Assembly (NCBI GenBank): GCA_932294295.1
Contig: OW028586.1
Location: 6,787,701-6,851,700 of the forward strand
Reading direction: 5' to 3'
DNA length: 64,000 nucleotides
DNA from: Alitta virens
Lineage: Eukaryota; Annelida; Polychaeta; Phyllodocida; Nereididae
The notes under the pieces are model-generated. The model worked only from the letters and a program-made list of their open reading frames with translations. It searched no databases and was not told the origin of the DNA. The position numbers and the translations under genes were made by a program. Below, one piece after another: positions 34,262-45,215 of this stretch. How positions within the stretch are numbered: position 1 is the stretch's first letter; each line of letters begins with the position of its first letter.

Positions 34262-34800
34262 ATACCCCAGTGTGTGTGTGTTATTGTTTAACGCCTCATC
34301 AGCACCTGACTGGGCTATGTAGAGGCTCTCTAGGTTAAACTTAATTATCTATATTTGGTAGTAGAAACCAGAAGCATGTAAAAAATCAATAATTGTCTGC
34401 GTTGGATATCTGGTAAAGAGATGTTGTAAGGTAGTAGCTTGAAACAAAGGTCTTCTAATGCGTTGTAAGTGGGTGCAATCTAATAAAATATGTTTGATTG
34501 TTTGGGGGCACCGACAACTCTGGCATACCAGTGCCGGTTCATTGACTAAAAGGTGTAAATGCGTAAGTCTTGAATGTCCTATGAGGCATCTGTGATATAT
34601 GCCTTGATCTTTGCGAGTATTGAACCTACTAGGTATTTTATTTTGAATGCAAGGTAACATTGAATGCAACTTGTTGTAATTACATTCATTCCATTGTCTC
34701 TGCCAGCAAGACAGTAACATCCCCCACTCCCAATAAATAATATAACTATATGCAGGATGACCAGTCAAATGCATCATTTGTTCCACTTATTTTGTGTAAC
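34262..34800 (-). mobile_element. 3' end of an I/Jockey-like LINE (RNase H C-terminal region)
   Basis: The minus-strand frame 34,786-34,349 (145 residues) contains WQRQWNECNYNKLHSMLP, IYHRCLIGHSRLTHLHLLV and a zinc-knuckle-like CQSCRCPQTIKHILLDCTHL, the C-terminal block that follows RNase H in I-group LINEs. The 3' end reads CCTGATGAGGCGTTAAACAA-like sequence (minus strand), then AATAACACACAC. Copies of this tail are at 48,975-49,800 and 50,769-50,905. 5'-truncated. Confidence 0.85.
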
Positions 34801-35680
34801 AGAAAATGCAAACATATATATTTTACTGGGCAAAAAAGAAGTGCTAGATCTAAAACTATTGACATAAAATATTATGAGAAACATACCCTGATTTGAAAAT
34901 AGGTACGTTAGGTCAGAGTGAGACTGATGCATTTTATCAATAATTCACACTTACACATTGATGAAAGAAGTAAGGCACAGAAAGAAAAAAAAACATGAAA
35001 ATTTAGGTGAGAGCCACAGGCCAGAATGAAATTGTATTTATTATTTGTTTACTGCTATTTTCAATAACAGGATAATATGATATAAAATATAACAGAATAT
35101 AACATAATATAATATAATATAATATTATGGACAAATATGTTTCTACTATGTACCATTCTCTGTAAAATTCTATGTGAAATCAAAGAGTTTTTTTTTCACC
35201 TTTCTCCATTAAAACTGTATTTACAGTACTGCAGTTGTCTCCAACAAATCCGTCTAAAATTTAGGTATCCATTTATATCTATTACATCTCTGTACTCTGT
35301 ATATTTATGAGATAATTGAAAACTGCAGTGGATGGGGGGCAGGACACTACTTGGAGAAACATTGCTAGGCCACTAATAAACCTGTGGCGTTTCGTTTTTT
35401 GGTTTGTGGATCTGTGGCCGTTTTGGTTTGTAGCCGTTCTTACCAAATCCTAGGAGACCTTCGATAAAGCAAATGACTGTGGATTAATAGGAATATTACA
35501 ATAAATTAACGATGATATTGCATGGGAAAAGGAGGTTCAGGTCAGTGCTATGGTATACAATGTTTTGGCCAGTTTGGGGGGCAAATGAGGGTGTATTTCG
35601 TTAGTCATTCACTCTACAAGCAACGGCGGGAAAACATTTTCAAATGAGTGAAAACGATAGTAACTACGGAGGTGCTCCGC
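34801..35680. other. No recognised feature
   Basis: AT-rich, with ATAATATAAT-type low complexity near 35,090-35,125. No coding support. Confidence 0.4.
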
Positions 35681-36140
35681 ACCCCCGTAACAAAATGTAG
35701 ACAATTGGAATAAATTAAAAAACCAACAAATGTTTATGTCAACATTTGGAATGAAATAAAATGTAGTATTATATCACAAAAAGTCACAGAATGCACATCT
35801 GCAAGGTTTCTCCACCGTGACAATCCCTCAGTTATATTTAGATATACACATTACTAATAAATTATGCATATGTAGTTGTATTAGCATAACAGTGGTCTAA
35901 TATTATGTACGATTCTGCATAAATAGCCTACACAAACACAGCCTGCACTGCTGCAAACCCTTAATATAACATACACTCAAAAATGTCCTATTATTTCACA
36001 TACCAAAAATTATATCTCCGCACCCCGTAACAAAATGTAGACAATTGGAATAAATTAAAAAACCAATAAATGCTTATGTCAACATTTGGAATAAAATAAA
36101 ATGTAGTATTATATCACAAAAAGTCACAGAATGCAAAGGG
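35680..36140. repeat. Direct repeat of about 120 bp, two copies 329 bp apart
   Basis: CCGTAACAAAATGTAGACAA through AAAAAGTCACAGAATGCA at about 35,686-35,798 recurs at about 36,025-36,138 with a handful of changes. The spacer is unrelated. Origin unknown. Confidence 0.85.
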
Positions 36141-36169
36141 GATAACTCAGCCCACTATACATTGGTCAA

Positions 36170-36620
36170 TAACCTCTCAGGTATACAATTTGAGAGAACT
36201 ATACCACCTGGAAAGTCATAACGAGCATTGCCTCTAAACCATGTGAGACATTGTTCCAACCTAGTTTTAAAAGTCGTACTCCCTTCAGAGATTCAAGAAA
36301 TTACTAACATCATCAATTGCTCTGTTCAGAACTGGGTTTTTTCCAGATGTGTGGTCGAGCGCTATAGGGAGACCTTTGCCAAAAAAGTCAAGGCAGGATC
36401 TCACTTGTAGTAACGTTTAACAAGTCTCAAACCTGCATTTTTTGTCAAAAGAAAAGGCAGTCCTACTCCAGTTCAACAAATATTGCGAAGATGACAACTT
36501 GATTCCAGGTTTTCAGTCAGCTTATGACTGGTCAGGCACCAAGTTATCTCTTAGATCTGCTGGTTTAAGTTCCCTCCAGCAGAACTTAAAGATCTTCAAT
36601 TGCTAAGAAAAGACATAATA
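36170..36620 (+). pseudogene. Possible LINE-derived remnant
   Basis: The frame near 36,460-36,540 reads KYCEDDNLIPGFQSAYDWSG, close to the RT fingers motif (LIP.QSAYR) of CR1-like LINEs. The adjoining sequence does not keep a frame. Too short for a clade. Confidence 0.4.
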
Positions 36621-36829
36621 CATAATAATTGATAGGTTCAGTGAGTGTAGCATTTTTTAACTGCATATCTGCTGCTTAAAACTGTTTGAGATATTATTTT
36701 AATTTTAATGTTTTCAACAATTTCTAAACTGGCAAGGTGATTGGGAAAAACTCTGGGAAGCCAGAGTTTCTCTACCTTCAGTTTTTTTTTTTGGAGCACC
36801 CTTATCTATGACACCTGTCCAGGATAATA

Positions 36830-37735
36830 GAAGAAGCCTTAGCTAACAAAGAACCAAAACACAAACTCATAAACCTGCATAAGAACAAAATGACACCCAG
36901 TTTCAAGAACTTAAACGAAGTTGTGAATTGCATAACAAGAAAAGTGCCAAGACAGTAGATATAATCTAAGCCAAAAAACTTGGAAAAAACTTCTACCCTC
37001 ATTGTTCTTGGGAGAATACAAAAATTACAGGAAAGCCGAAGATTTCACCATTACACACGTAAGGATATGCATGATTAAGTTACGGATAAGGTGCCCAATC
37101 AACATGACAACAGTAAAGATGAATACTACTTCTTTGTCACTACACATGCATACAATGTTTCTGACGATAAATGCGAAGTCCCGACCACAACAGTTGTCAA
37201 AGGACTACAAAAAACAGAGCCCTCTCATCCTGAATATGAGAAACTGAACAAAAAGGGCAATATCAATAGCCATAGATAGACTCAGCCGCAACATACATTT
37301 CAACCAAGGGAAGTACAATAGAGATGAACTTAACAAATATGAACCGAAATTTTTTAAAGATCACAAAAATAGCATTACTTTGTACCAAGCATACATGGAC
37401 GCCTTAATTCCTATGGTGTTGGTGTGTGTGTGTGTGATTAGGGCCTTACGTCCTGTATTTCTGCACCAGTTGGGTTAATTAGGACAGGCAGAGACTCCTA
37501 TGGAGTTGGAAACATGGGACCGACTAAAGGAAAATCAGCTGGGAAAATATTAGGGATTGTTCACTATGATACAGAAAACATCGAGGTCTATTCCATCCCA
37601 AAAACAGATCCAAGCATATGTGGGGAAAAATCGATACTTAAAGCAGTGAGAAGACAAGCGCGCCATAAACAAAAAAAGGAGAGTGACAGCGTTGATTTGA
37701 AATCATACCCGGTTAAAGTGGACTGTTTCTTTAAC
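36830..37735 (+). pseudogene. Degenerate coding remnant of unknown family, split by a SINE
   Basis: Successive plus-strand frames read like protein. KLINLHKNKMTPSFKNLNEV lies near 36,860-36,920, KDEYYFFVTTHAYNVSDDK near 37,115-37,170, HFNQGKYNRDELNKYEPKFF near 37,299-37,355, YQAYMDALIPMELETWDRLK across the SINE site, and ENIEVYSIPKTDPSICGEKS near 37,580-37,640. Stops and frame shifts interrupt it several times. I do not recognise the family. Lys/Asn/Tyr-rich composition may simply reflect AT bias. Confidence 0.35.
37423..37495 (-). mobile_element. 5'-truncated SINE
   Basis: Only the 3' body of the SINE remains (minus strand GTCTCTGCCTGTCCTAATTA to AATCACACACAC). It is bounded by target duplications TCCTATGGTGTTGG (37409-37422) and TCCTATGGAGTTGG (37496-37509), which differ at one base. 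The insertion interrupts the degenerate coding remnant. Confidence 0.88.
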
Positions 37736-37739
37736 TAAC

Positions 37740-38358
37740 ATCCAATGTTAGTTAGTTTCATAAAATACGAGCGACTCTTAACTGTCTGTAACGACCTGTA
37801 CCTGTCCACTTCTAGCTAATAATCGGCTATCATCTATCACCAGATTAAAATAAACCTTGGTAAATGTAAGAAATTAATCTAATATACCATAAATACGTAC
37901 TTTTAGATCCGGTTTGCAGTAGCCAACTATGACAGCTTTGTCTAGTTTCAATTTGACGAGCTGTTTTTAATGAAACTAACTTTACTTTCTTATATTTCAT
38001 AAAGCATTATGTGTTAATTATATTTATAAAACATAATGTGCTGAACATTTTGAAATTTATATTTATGTATGGTACAAACCACGGTGTACTTACCACATAT
38101 TTCTTTTTTGTATTGAAAATAAAGAGACATTAAACAAATACATGCATTTTCTTTCACCAAAAAATCAGACAGAAATAGATTACCTAAAACAATGAGCAGC
38201 AACTACACCTATCACTCTGCTCGGCGAGTAGGTTGAGTCTGGTGAAAGAGCTCCAAAATCCCGAAGGAGGCCCATTGACCACCAGGGTAAAGGTCGGAAC
38301 ATTCCCGCAAGCCCAAGAAGGAAAATGATAGAAACTACAAGTATAATATGAACTTCCA
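37740..38358. other. No recognised feature
   Basis: AT-rich to mixed composition, with no coding support and no repeat relation seen within the window. Confidence 0.4.
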
Positions 38359-38363
38359 TTGCT

Positions 38364-38597
38364 CAGTCCTTGTCGTTTAAGGCGAGCAATTGCGCGCCCA
38401 CGCCATAACGCGCCTCAATTCAGGATAAGGCGAGCAAAAAACTGCTCGCCTACAAGTCAACTAGTGCGCTCGTGGTAGCACGTCCGACAATGCGTGAAAC
38501 CGTTGTGTCATTTTAAAAAGTGCTCGCCTAAGACTGCTCTGAGAGAATTAGGCGAGCACTTTTTTGCTCGCCTGCATTTTATAAAAGACAAGGACTG
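38364..38597. mobile_element. 234-bp MITE with GGCGAGCA/TGCTCGCC repeats
   Basis: Ends are CAGTCCTTGTCGTTTAAGGC and the reverse complement of TTTTATAAAAGACAAGGACTG-type sequence (11 exact terminal bases CAGTCCTTGTC). Flanked by TTGCT at 38359-38363 and 38598-38602. GGCGAGCA and TGCTCGCC words occur at least five times inside in both orientations, so the transcript could fold into several hairpins. Superfamily undetermined (5-bp duplication). Confidence 0.8.
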
Positions 38598-38599
38598 TT

Positions 38600-40820
38600 G
38601 CTGCTTCAGTTTTCCACCATTTGATTACTAATCAAATTTTTTCAGTAACAAATCATCAAACTGCAGGTCAAACACAACCCCCTGCCCTCCCCTTGGACCG
38701 TTGGCTGGTCTGAATATAGAGTCAGCGGTCGGAGGGGAAATTGGGTTAACAGTGGGTTAAAATAGAACGACTGAAATGCCTGTGCTGCAGGTGTATGTCT
38801 GATAGATTTTTGGTAATTATTTCAAGTAGCAGAATTTTTTTTTTCATTTTCATCTTAAAATGTATAACTTATTTCTTTGACCTTGAAGATTTCTTCAAAG
38901 GACACTAAAATTGGATAACTGGACACTTCTGTTCTTGGGCTATTTAAACTACAACTCTTTATACTTTTTCTCTGAGAAAACCATGAAGAGGTCCTCTTTG
39001 GTTTTAAGCATAATAATAATGTCTTTTAAAAATTCATATGTTCAGCATAATGAGTATAAATCAATTACATTGTGTTTACCTTGAGTCTATATAGCTCGAC
39101 CAGCAGTTCACAATGCTCTTTAATGGTAACAATAGCTCTAGATTGAACCAATAAAGCTTCTCAAACCTGTTGCCCTCATTACAGTCAACATGGCTTGAGA
39201 AAGACTGAAACTCACACAAACCAGAAAGCACGTGGTTGATACAGCCAGCTAGGTGAGAATATACTAGCAATTACAAATAGTGAAATTCATCAAAACAACC
39301 AGTCAGTCAGTCAGTCATGAAGTGACTTAACTCCCTACATGTAGACATAGGGACTGATTCCAAACCATAGGTTTTTTCAGCCCATAAGGCATTTTCAAAA
39401 AGTCACTTTTGTAAACAATCACTATTTGAAGAATAATGCCAATTTTCGGACACAATCACTCTAGTCATAATTGTAGGCAATATATTTCTGTATATCTGTG
39501 TGATTGCTGGTCACTGAGCTTGCTTCATAACCACAAAATTCTGCAAAGATTACGACGAAATTACACTAAAAAAGTTGTGATAGTGACTATCACAACTTTT
39601 TTAATGCCCTCCTCAAAAATATCAACAAACCAGGGAATCGGCGGGAATGACGTCACAGGCCATCCCTCTTAAATTAACAAGTTTTTGCATCACAGAACCA
39701 TAATCTGACTATCCTAACGTGTTTAAAACATCAATAACAGCATCAACACATATCCACATGCCTCGAAAACGCCATAATTATCGTTAAAAGTTGCGAATCG
39801 GCAGCATTCCATATTGTTTACTTGTTCATGACGCAGCATCTTAGTGGCACGCACGAAAATGTTAGAGATTATTTGAGTTTGAAATGAGAGATAAATCACT
39901 AGATACAGAAATGTGCTAGTAAATAACCCTGAAAACTTATTTTAAGACATTTGCACCGAGGTTTCTGTGATTTACGCAACAATAATAATTTATTAAGAAA
40001 TAAATAGAGATTATTTATTCCCAGGGGGCGCTGCAGTGACGTGACAGGTGTGCCACCACGCATACAATAAATAAATAAATATCTTGAAATAGACAATTTT
40101 TAGCTCTTAAATGTGTAAAGTAGCACATATATAGTGGATTTATTTTAATTTTACAATTGTAGATCAAAATAAAACGAAAACGAAGTCCTTTTCTTAAAAA
40201 AAACAACAGCCATCAAGTTTGTATCCCATTGCCACTACTCCTGATCAATTTTAAGGGCTTAATTTTTTTAAAAGGTAGCCCATTATTATACTTAAAGGCA
40301 AACAGGGCCTCTGCATCGTATTCTCAGAGACATGTACAAGGGAATGTTTTGAGTGGCAGAGTATATTTGAAAGCTTTTTCTGAGACAACCATGTGGAGGC
40401 CCTATTTTCCTAAAACATGACTGGTCTCAGATTTTCATGATACCTTGTCTATTATATTTGTTCCTCGAATACCTTGACAACGATGTGGTAAAGTCAGTTT
40501 TTGCCAAACATTGTCTTTGGGTTGAAATAGCACTTGTTAAATTCACCCTAAATGATTACATGTTAAATGATAATATTTTGAGCCCCCACCTTTCAGATAG
40601 AAGATCTATATTGAACATTTGACCATACTTTCTTTGAAATAACACATAAATCTTAAATCAGTCATGATTAATACGGAATACTTTCAGAAATGAAGATACC
40701 AGCTTGGGTTTTAATGCTGCATCTATTTTAAAACATGTTATTGCATTTCTTACAGAAATGGGGAAGTTTTCCTTCCTAAGTCTGCTAAAATTTACTTTGG
40801 ATACAAATTTGCCTTCGACT
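38600..40820. other. No recognised gene; perfect hairpin at 39,568-39,602
   Basis: Within this intergenic stretch AAAAAAGTTGTGATAGT and its reverse complement are separated by a single base. Otherwise only short spurious frames. Confidence 0.45.
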
Positions 40821-40825
40821 AGAAT

Positions 40826-40826
<1 letters not shown>

Positions 40827-40896
<70 letters not shown>

Positions 40897-40915
40897 TGTT
40901 TAACGCCTCATCTGC
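40827..40915 (-). repeat. Long (GT)n tract joined to a LINE tail
   Basis: About 34 GT units are followed by GGTGTTTAACGCCTCATCTG, which is the 3' end of the I-like LINE family (minus orientation). This is a severely 5'-truncated LINE insertion whose AC tail has expanded. Confidence 0.8.
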
Positions 40916-43812
40916 TTCACTGTAAATACACGCTTCCTGAAATTAGGTATTTCCACCATAGGAATCCATAAAAAGAAGCTCACAGGCAGCATTAAAGCAA
41001 AATAATATTACTTTCCAACTTGAGGAGGTAATTAGTTCACAATGCTCTGTGTGTGGTCTGAGTCAGCTGTTCAGAGTCGACTATTATTTAAACACTTTTT
41101 TTCTAACTTTTTTTTTTAGCATAACATTGATAAATATATGGCAGTGAGCATAGAACAATGACCTTGTTGACAACCAGGTGATTCACTCTGAGGCAGGCGA
41201 TGAAAGTTCACCAATGATGGGGGGGTTCTCATTGCTGTCCTGGTGTTGCACGTGTGTGTGATTAGGGCTTTAAGCCCCTGTCACACGGGCCGGTTTTGCC
41301 GTAGTGAACCCGTAGTATTAAGTAATAGTTATATAACAGCTCTTTCCGCCGGTTGGGCGACAGGTTCTGGCAGCAAAAAGGGGCGGGGCAGCACCCGCCG
41401 GGTTACCCGCCGGGTGCTACGGGTTACCCGCCGGCTGCCACGGGTGCCTCGGCGGGTTTTACAGGTGCCTCAGCAGGTTCTACGGGTGCCTCGGCGGGTT
41501 CTACGGGTGACTCGGCGGGTTCTACGGGTTACTCGCCGAGTTGTAGGAGTAAGCCGGCGAGTAGTAGGAGTAACTCGCAGCTTCTAGGAGTATACTTTAA
41601 AAGGCTGCTGCTCCACTAATATTAGTTCTATTTTCGTTAAATAAGAACTAAATTGTAGTATAGTTTATACTGATTCCATACCTGTTTTCGGATCGAAAAT
41701 ATACCAAATATTAAGCGAGTTATTTGTCTGAGAAGGTAGCTAGGTTGGTGGAGGCAAACAGTGGTGCTCTCACAGACGTCCGCCCGGGACTGTATCAATG
41801 CTGAGCGCTTCTTTAAAAGGCGGCTGCTCCCCTAATATTAGTCCGATTTTCGTCAAATAAGACTGGATTGTAGTATAATTCATACTGACTCCATAGGTGT
41901 TTTCGGATTGAAAATAGACCAAATAATAAGCGCGATATTTGTCTGAGAAGGCGGTTGTCTGGTGGCGGCTGCTGCTTTATTAATATTAATCCGATTTGCG
42001 TCAAATAAATATTGAATTATAGAAGAGTTCATACTTATTCCACACAGAATTTCAGATTGAAAATAGACCAAATATTAGGCGTGATATTCGTCTGAGAAGG
42101 CAGCAAGGTGCTCTGTGTATGTTCATGACTTGAATGGTGTGGTCAATATTTTTTACCATTATATATACATTGTTTGGATGAGCTTTATTGCAATTAATTT
42201 CTACTCATTCTGCCAACTGGCCAATGGGAAGGACTTTTCCTTTGGTTTTGTAAAGTCAATTAACCTATATATGTAATAGCAATCTGCCTTGACCGTTATG
42301 TCAATTGCTATTAGCATTTTGAATAATACAAAGAAGGGGGTAAGTCATGCTTTTTCATCATTGATCACAAGCATGAATTGAAATCATTGATCACAAGCAT
42401 GAATTGAAATTCTGAATTGACTGTTATGTCAATTGCTATTAACATTTTGAATAATAAAAAAGAATGGGGTAAGTCATGCTTTTTCATCATTGATCACAAG
42501 CATTAATTAAAGTTCTGAATTTCAACTGATTCCTGTTTATTATGCATATTAAAGAGGGAGATTGTTTTGATCATGGATGGAACATGCAATATCAATATTA
42601 ATTCCAGTTGGATTATTTTCAGAAACAACAACGAAATATTGATAATTTATATAAACTAGAGTATATCTATCTATAGATAGTTGTTATAGCTCCATAGACA
42701 TCTTTATCAAGTCGGAATTTTATTGGCAACAAGCAAACAAACATTGTTTTATTTTCGTTTTTTATTGATTACGAATCAATGAATTATTGATAGTAACATA
42801 TTATTAGGTGAAGATATTATAACTATCTGTCTATCTACATATCTATACTCTATGAGGTATTACTAACTTTATTAACAAGAATATTCTTGTTTGTGCCTAG
42901 TATACTCCATTAATTTTCCCCACCTTAACTATTATATAAACTCTACACATTTCCCTGAATAATTCAGTCTTTATTTGACGAAAATCGAATATGTAGATAG
43001 ACAGATAGTTTAGAGAGACAGATAGATTTATATGCTTATTATATAATATAGAATATCTAGCTTAATATTTGGTCCATATAAGTACATAAAAGATAGCAAA
43101 TAAAATCACAGATCAAATCACAAATACTAATTACAATATCAATATTAGATTTAAATTTTACAAAAATATACACAAAAAGATAAGAATGTTTACATGTATA
43201 AAAAAAATACCAATATACAAATATAATCATTGCCTGGTAATTACAATACAATACATTGTTTTTAATTAATGAAAGCAATTACATATTTTTGTAATTGTGA
43301 ATGACAATCAAGACAATGTCATACTAGAGCACATAAGATGTGCAACAAAGAGGGCTGGAGGACTATTGTATACATGTTTAACGTCCGGACCTTGGGCCAG
43401 TTCGGCCCGGGCGAAAGGACTCATTTAACTGAGACGGTTCGGTCTACGAAAGAAGTCGGTTTGGCTCCCTATACATTAGCATTGAGACCGAACGGCCCCG
43501 GTTCTGGGGCCATTTGGTCTAAGAAATGAGTATTCGGCTATGCCGCGGGTTTCCATGGGGCGTTGGGCTGCCAAATAATACCCTATCTGCCCTTATCCCA
43601 TCGCCGCTAAGAAATAGCATATCATGATAACTAATCATATATAGAATGATATTTACAGTTTTTTCTTCTGCAAATTTATTTAAAGCACTGTGCATGTGCA
43701 TTCATGAATTTAATTTCGATCAATCCACTCTATATATATCACAAGCAACTCTGAAAATTATGCATTCCCTCAATGTCCAATTAAAAAAAAAAAACAATTA
43801 AATGACCAAAAA

Positions 43813-44582
43813 GTCTGTTTGTCACCCGAAACTGGTCGATTCGTCACCTGGTTCATCACCCGCATCTAAAAGTGCTGAATTACATTATTGCTATATGTAC
43901 GAGCGAAAAATAAATGTCTAACGCCAATTTATTTATAAGCATGTGATGCCTGATGGACTATCAAATGATGCATAATAATTTCAATAAAGTCGTGGAGAAC
44001 CACAAAGGCTTGTTTTATACTTTTTTCCTGTTCAGTATAATCCTATTGTTATCTTAATTCAATTGTCGATATTGATATAAATCACTCACTACTCAGTGTA
44101 AATTGTATCTAGTCTAAGCTGTATAGCTCTATATCTATAAATGGCTGATTAAATTGTGCATTTTAATTTTTATATTGTTAATAAAACTGATTGTTAATAA
44201 AATTGTCAGTTGTCTCCTTGCCGTCATTTTTGCGGAATTGCATGATCCTGGTATAATATTAAAAAAATATATTTATTATATTTATTTAACAATGATTAAG
44301 TAACTTAACTTTGATATTAAATAATTACTCGTGGCCAATCTCTCATTCTGAATCTATTTAAATTTTGGATATATGTTAACTAGTGAAGTTAGTATTTTAA
44401 TGTACTAGCCTGTACAGCTTATTTGAGTTGGGCCGGGGGTCAGGGGGGGGGGAGGGGGGCGAAGGCCGTAGAGTAAGGCTACCGGAAGACGGCCTGTGCC
44501 TGCAATTATATAATATTTTTTAAAAATACGAGTGAACCAAATTCAGGTGACGAATCAACCAGTTTCGGGTGACGAACAGACT
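43813..44582. mobile_element. Nested inverted-repeat element (GTCACCCGAAACTGGTCGATT ends)
   Basis: AGTCTGTTTGTCACCCGAAA followed by CTGGTCGATTCGTCACCTG at the left (43,813-43,852) is inverted at the right (CAGGTGACGAATCAACCAG then TTTCGGGTGACGAACAGACT, to about 44,582) with few mismatches. Related CGAATCGACC words occur at 52,205-52,445. The interior is AT-rich with no coding. Confidence 0.6.
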
Positions 44583-44809
44583 TTTTTCGAGTGACAAATC
44601 GACCATTTTTGGCTAGGAAGAATCGCGCAGTGGCGAATCGACTAGAAAGAATTTTTGGTGGCCTGTGGTAATTGCAATTTTCGACAGCTCAAAGAATACT
44701 GGCATGAACTGTCTCAATTGCTATTGAACCAATAGTTATCTAATGGCAATTCAGTTTTTGGTGGATTGACAGTTTCAATAAATCAGGTCACTAATTGCCA
44801 TTCGCGATG

Positions 44810-45215
44810 ATTACTAGTCAACTCACCGCTTCTGCCAGCTCACCGCCAGCTAGGAGTAGTCAGCTCACCGCCCGTATTTAGTAGTCACCGCCTGTATGGG
44901 ACAGCCCACCGCCGGCCGAGTTAACCCACCGCCGGCCGAGTTAACTCACCGCCGCCGGCCAAGTTAGCTCACCACCGCCGCCAATTACAATCATCTGCTA
45001 ATTGCCATTAACAACTTAAGTAAATTTATCTTCATGTGCTAATTGTCATTCCTAACTTAATCACAGAACTATATCTCTAGTCCCCTGATCACAGCATACA
45101 GTAGACCTGTGATTAAAATTGAAAAGCAATTTTGCTGGACATGTGTCAACTGGGTGGGTGCTAATTGCCATTACCAGTTTAATCACAGTTTAATCACAGC
45201 AGATGGTAGCCTGTA
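44810..45215 (+). repeat. Dispersed GTGAGTTAACTCGGC repeat, copy inside the foldback element
   Basis: CACCGCCCGTATTTAGTAGT, CACCGCCTGTATGGGACAGC and CACCGCCGGCCGAGTTAAC words, then GCTAATTGCCATTAACAACT and TTAATCACAG phrases. It is the inverted counterpart of 1,540-1,845. The TAATTGCCATTA phrase itself recurs at 45,160, a partial tandem. Confidence 0.7.

Noticed and set aside
40704..40925. Frame with a (VC)n peptide run
   Set aside because: Direct translation of the (GT)n microsatellite.
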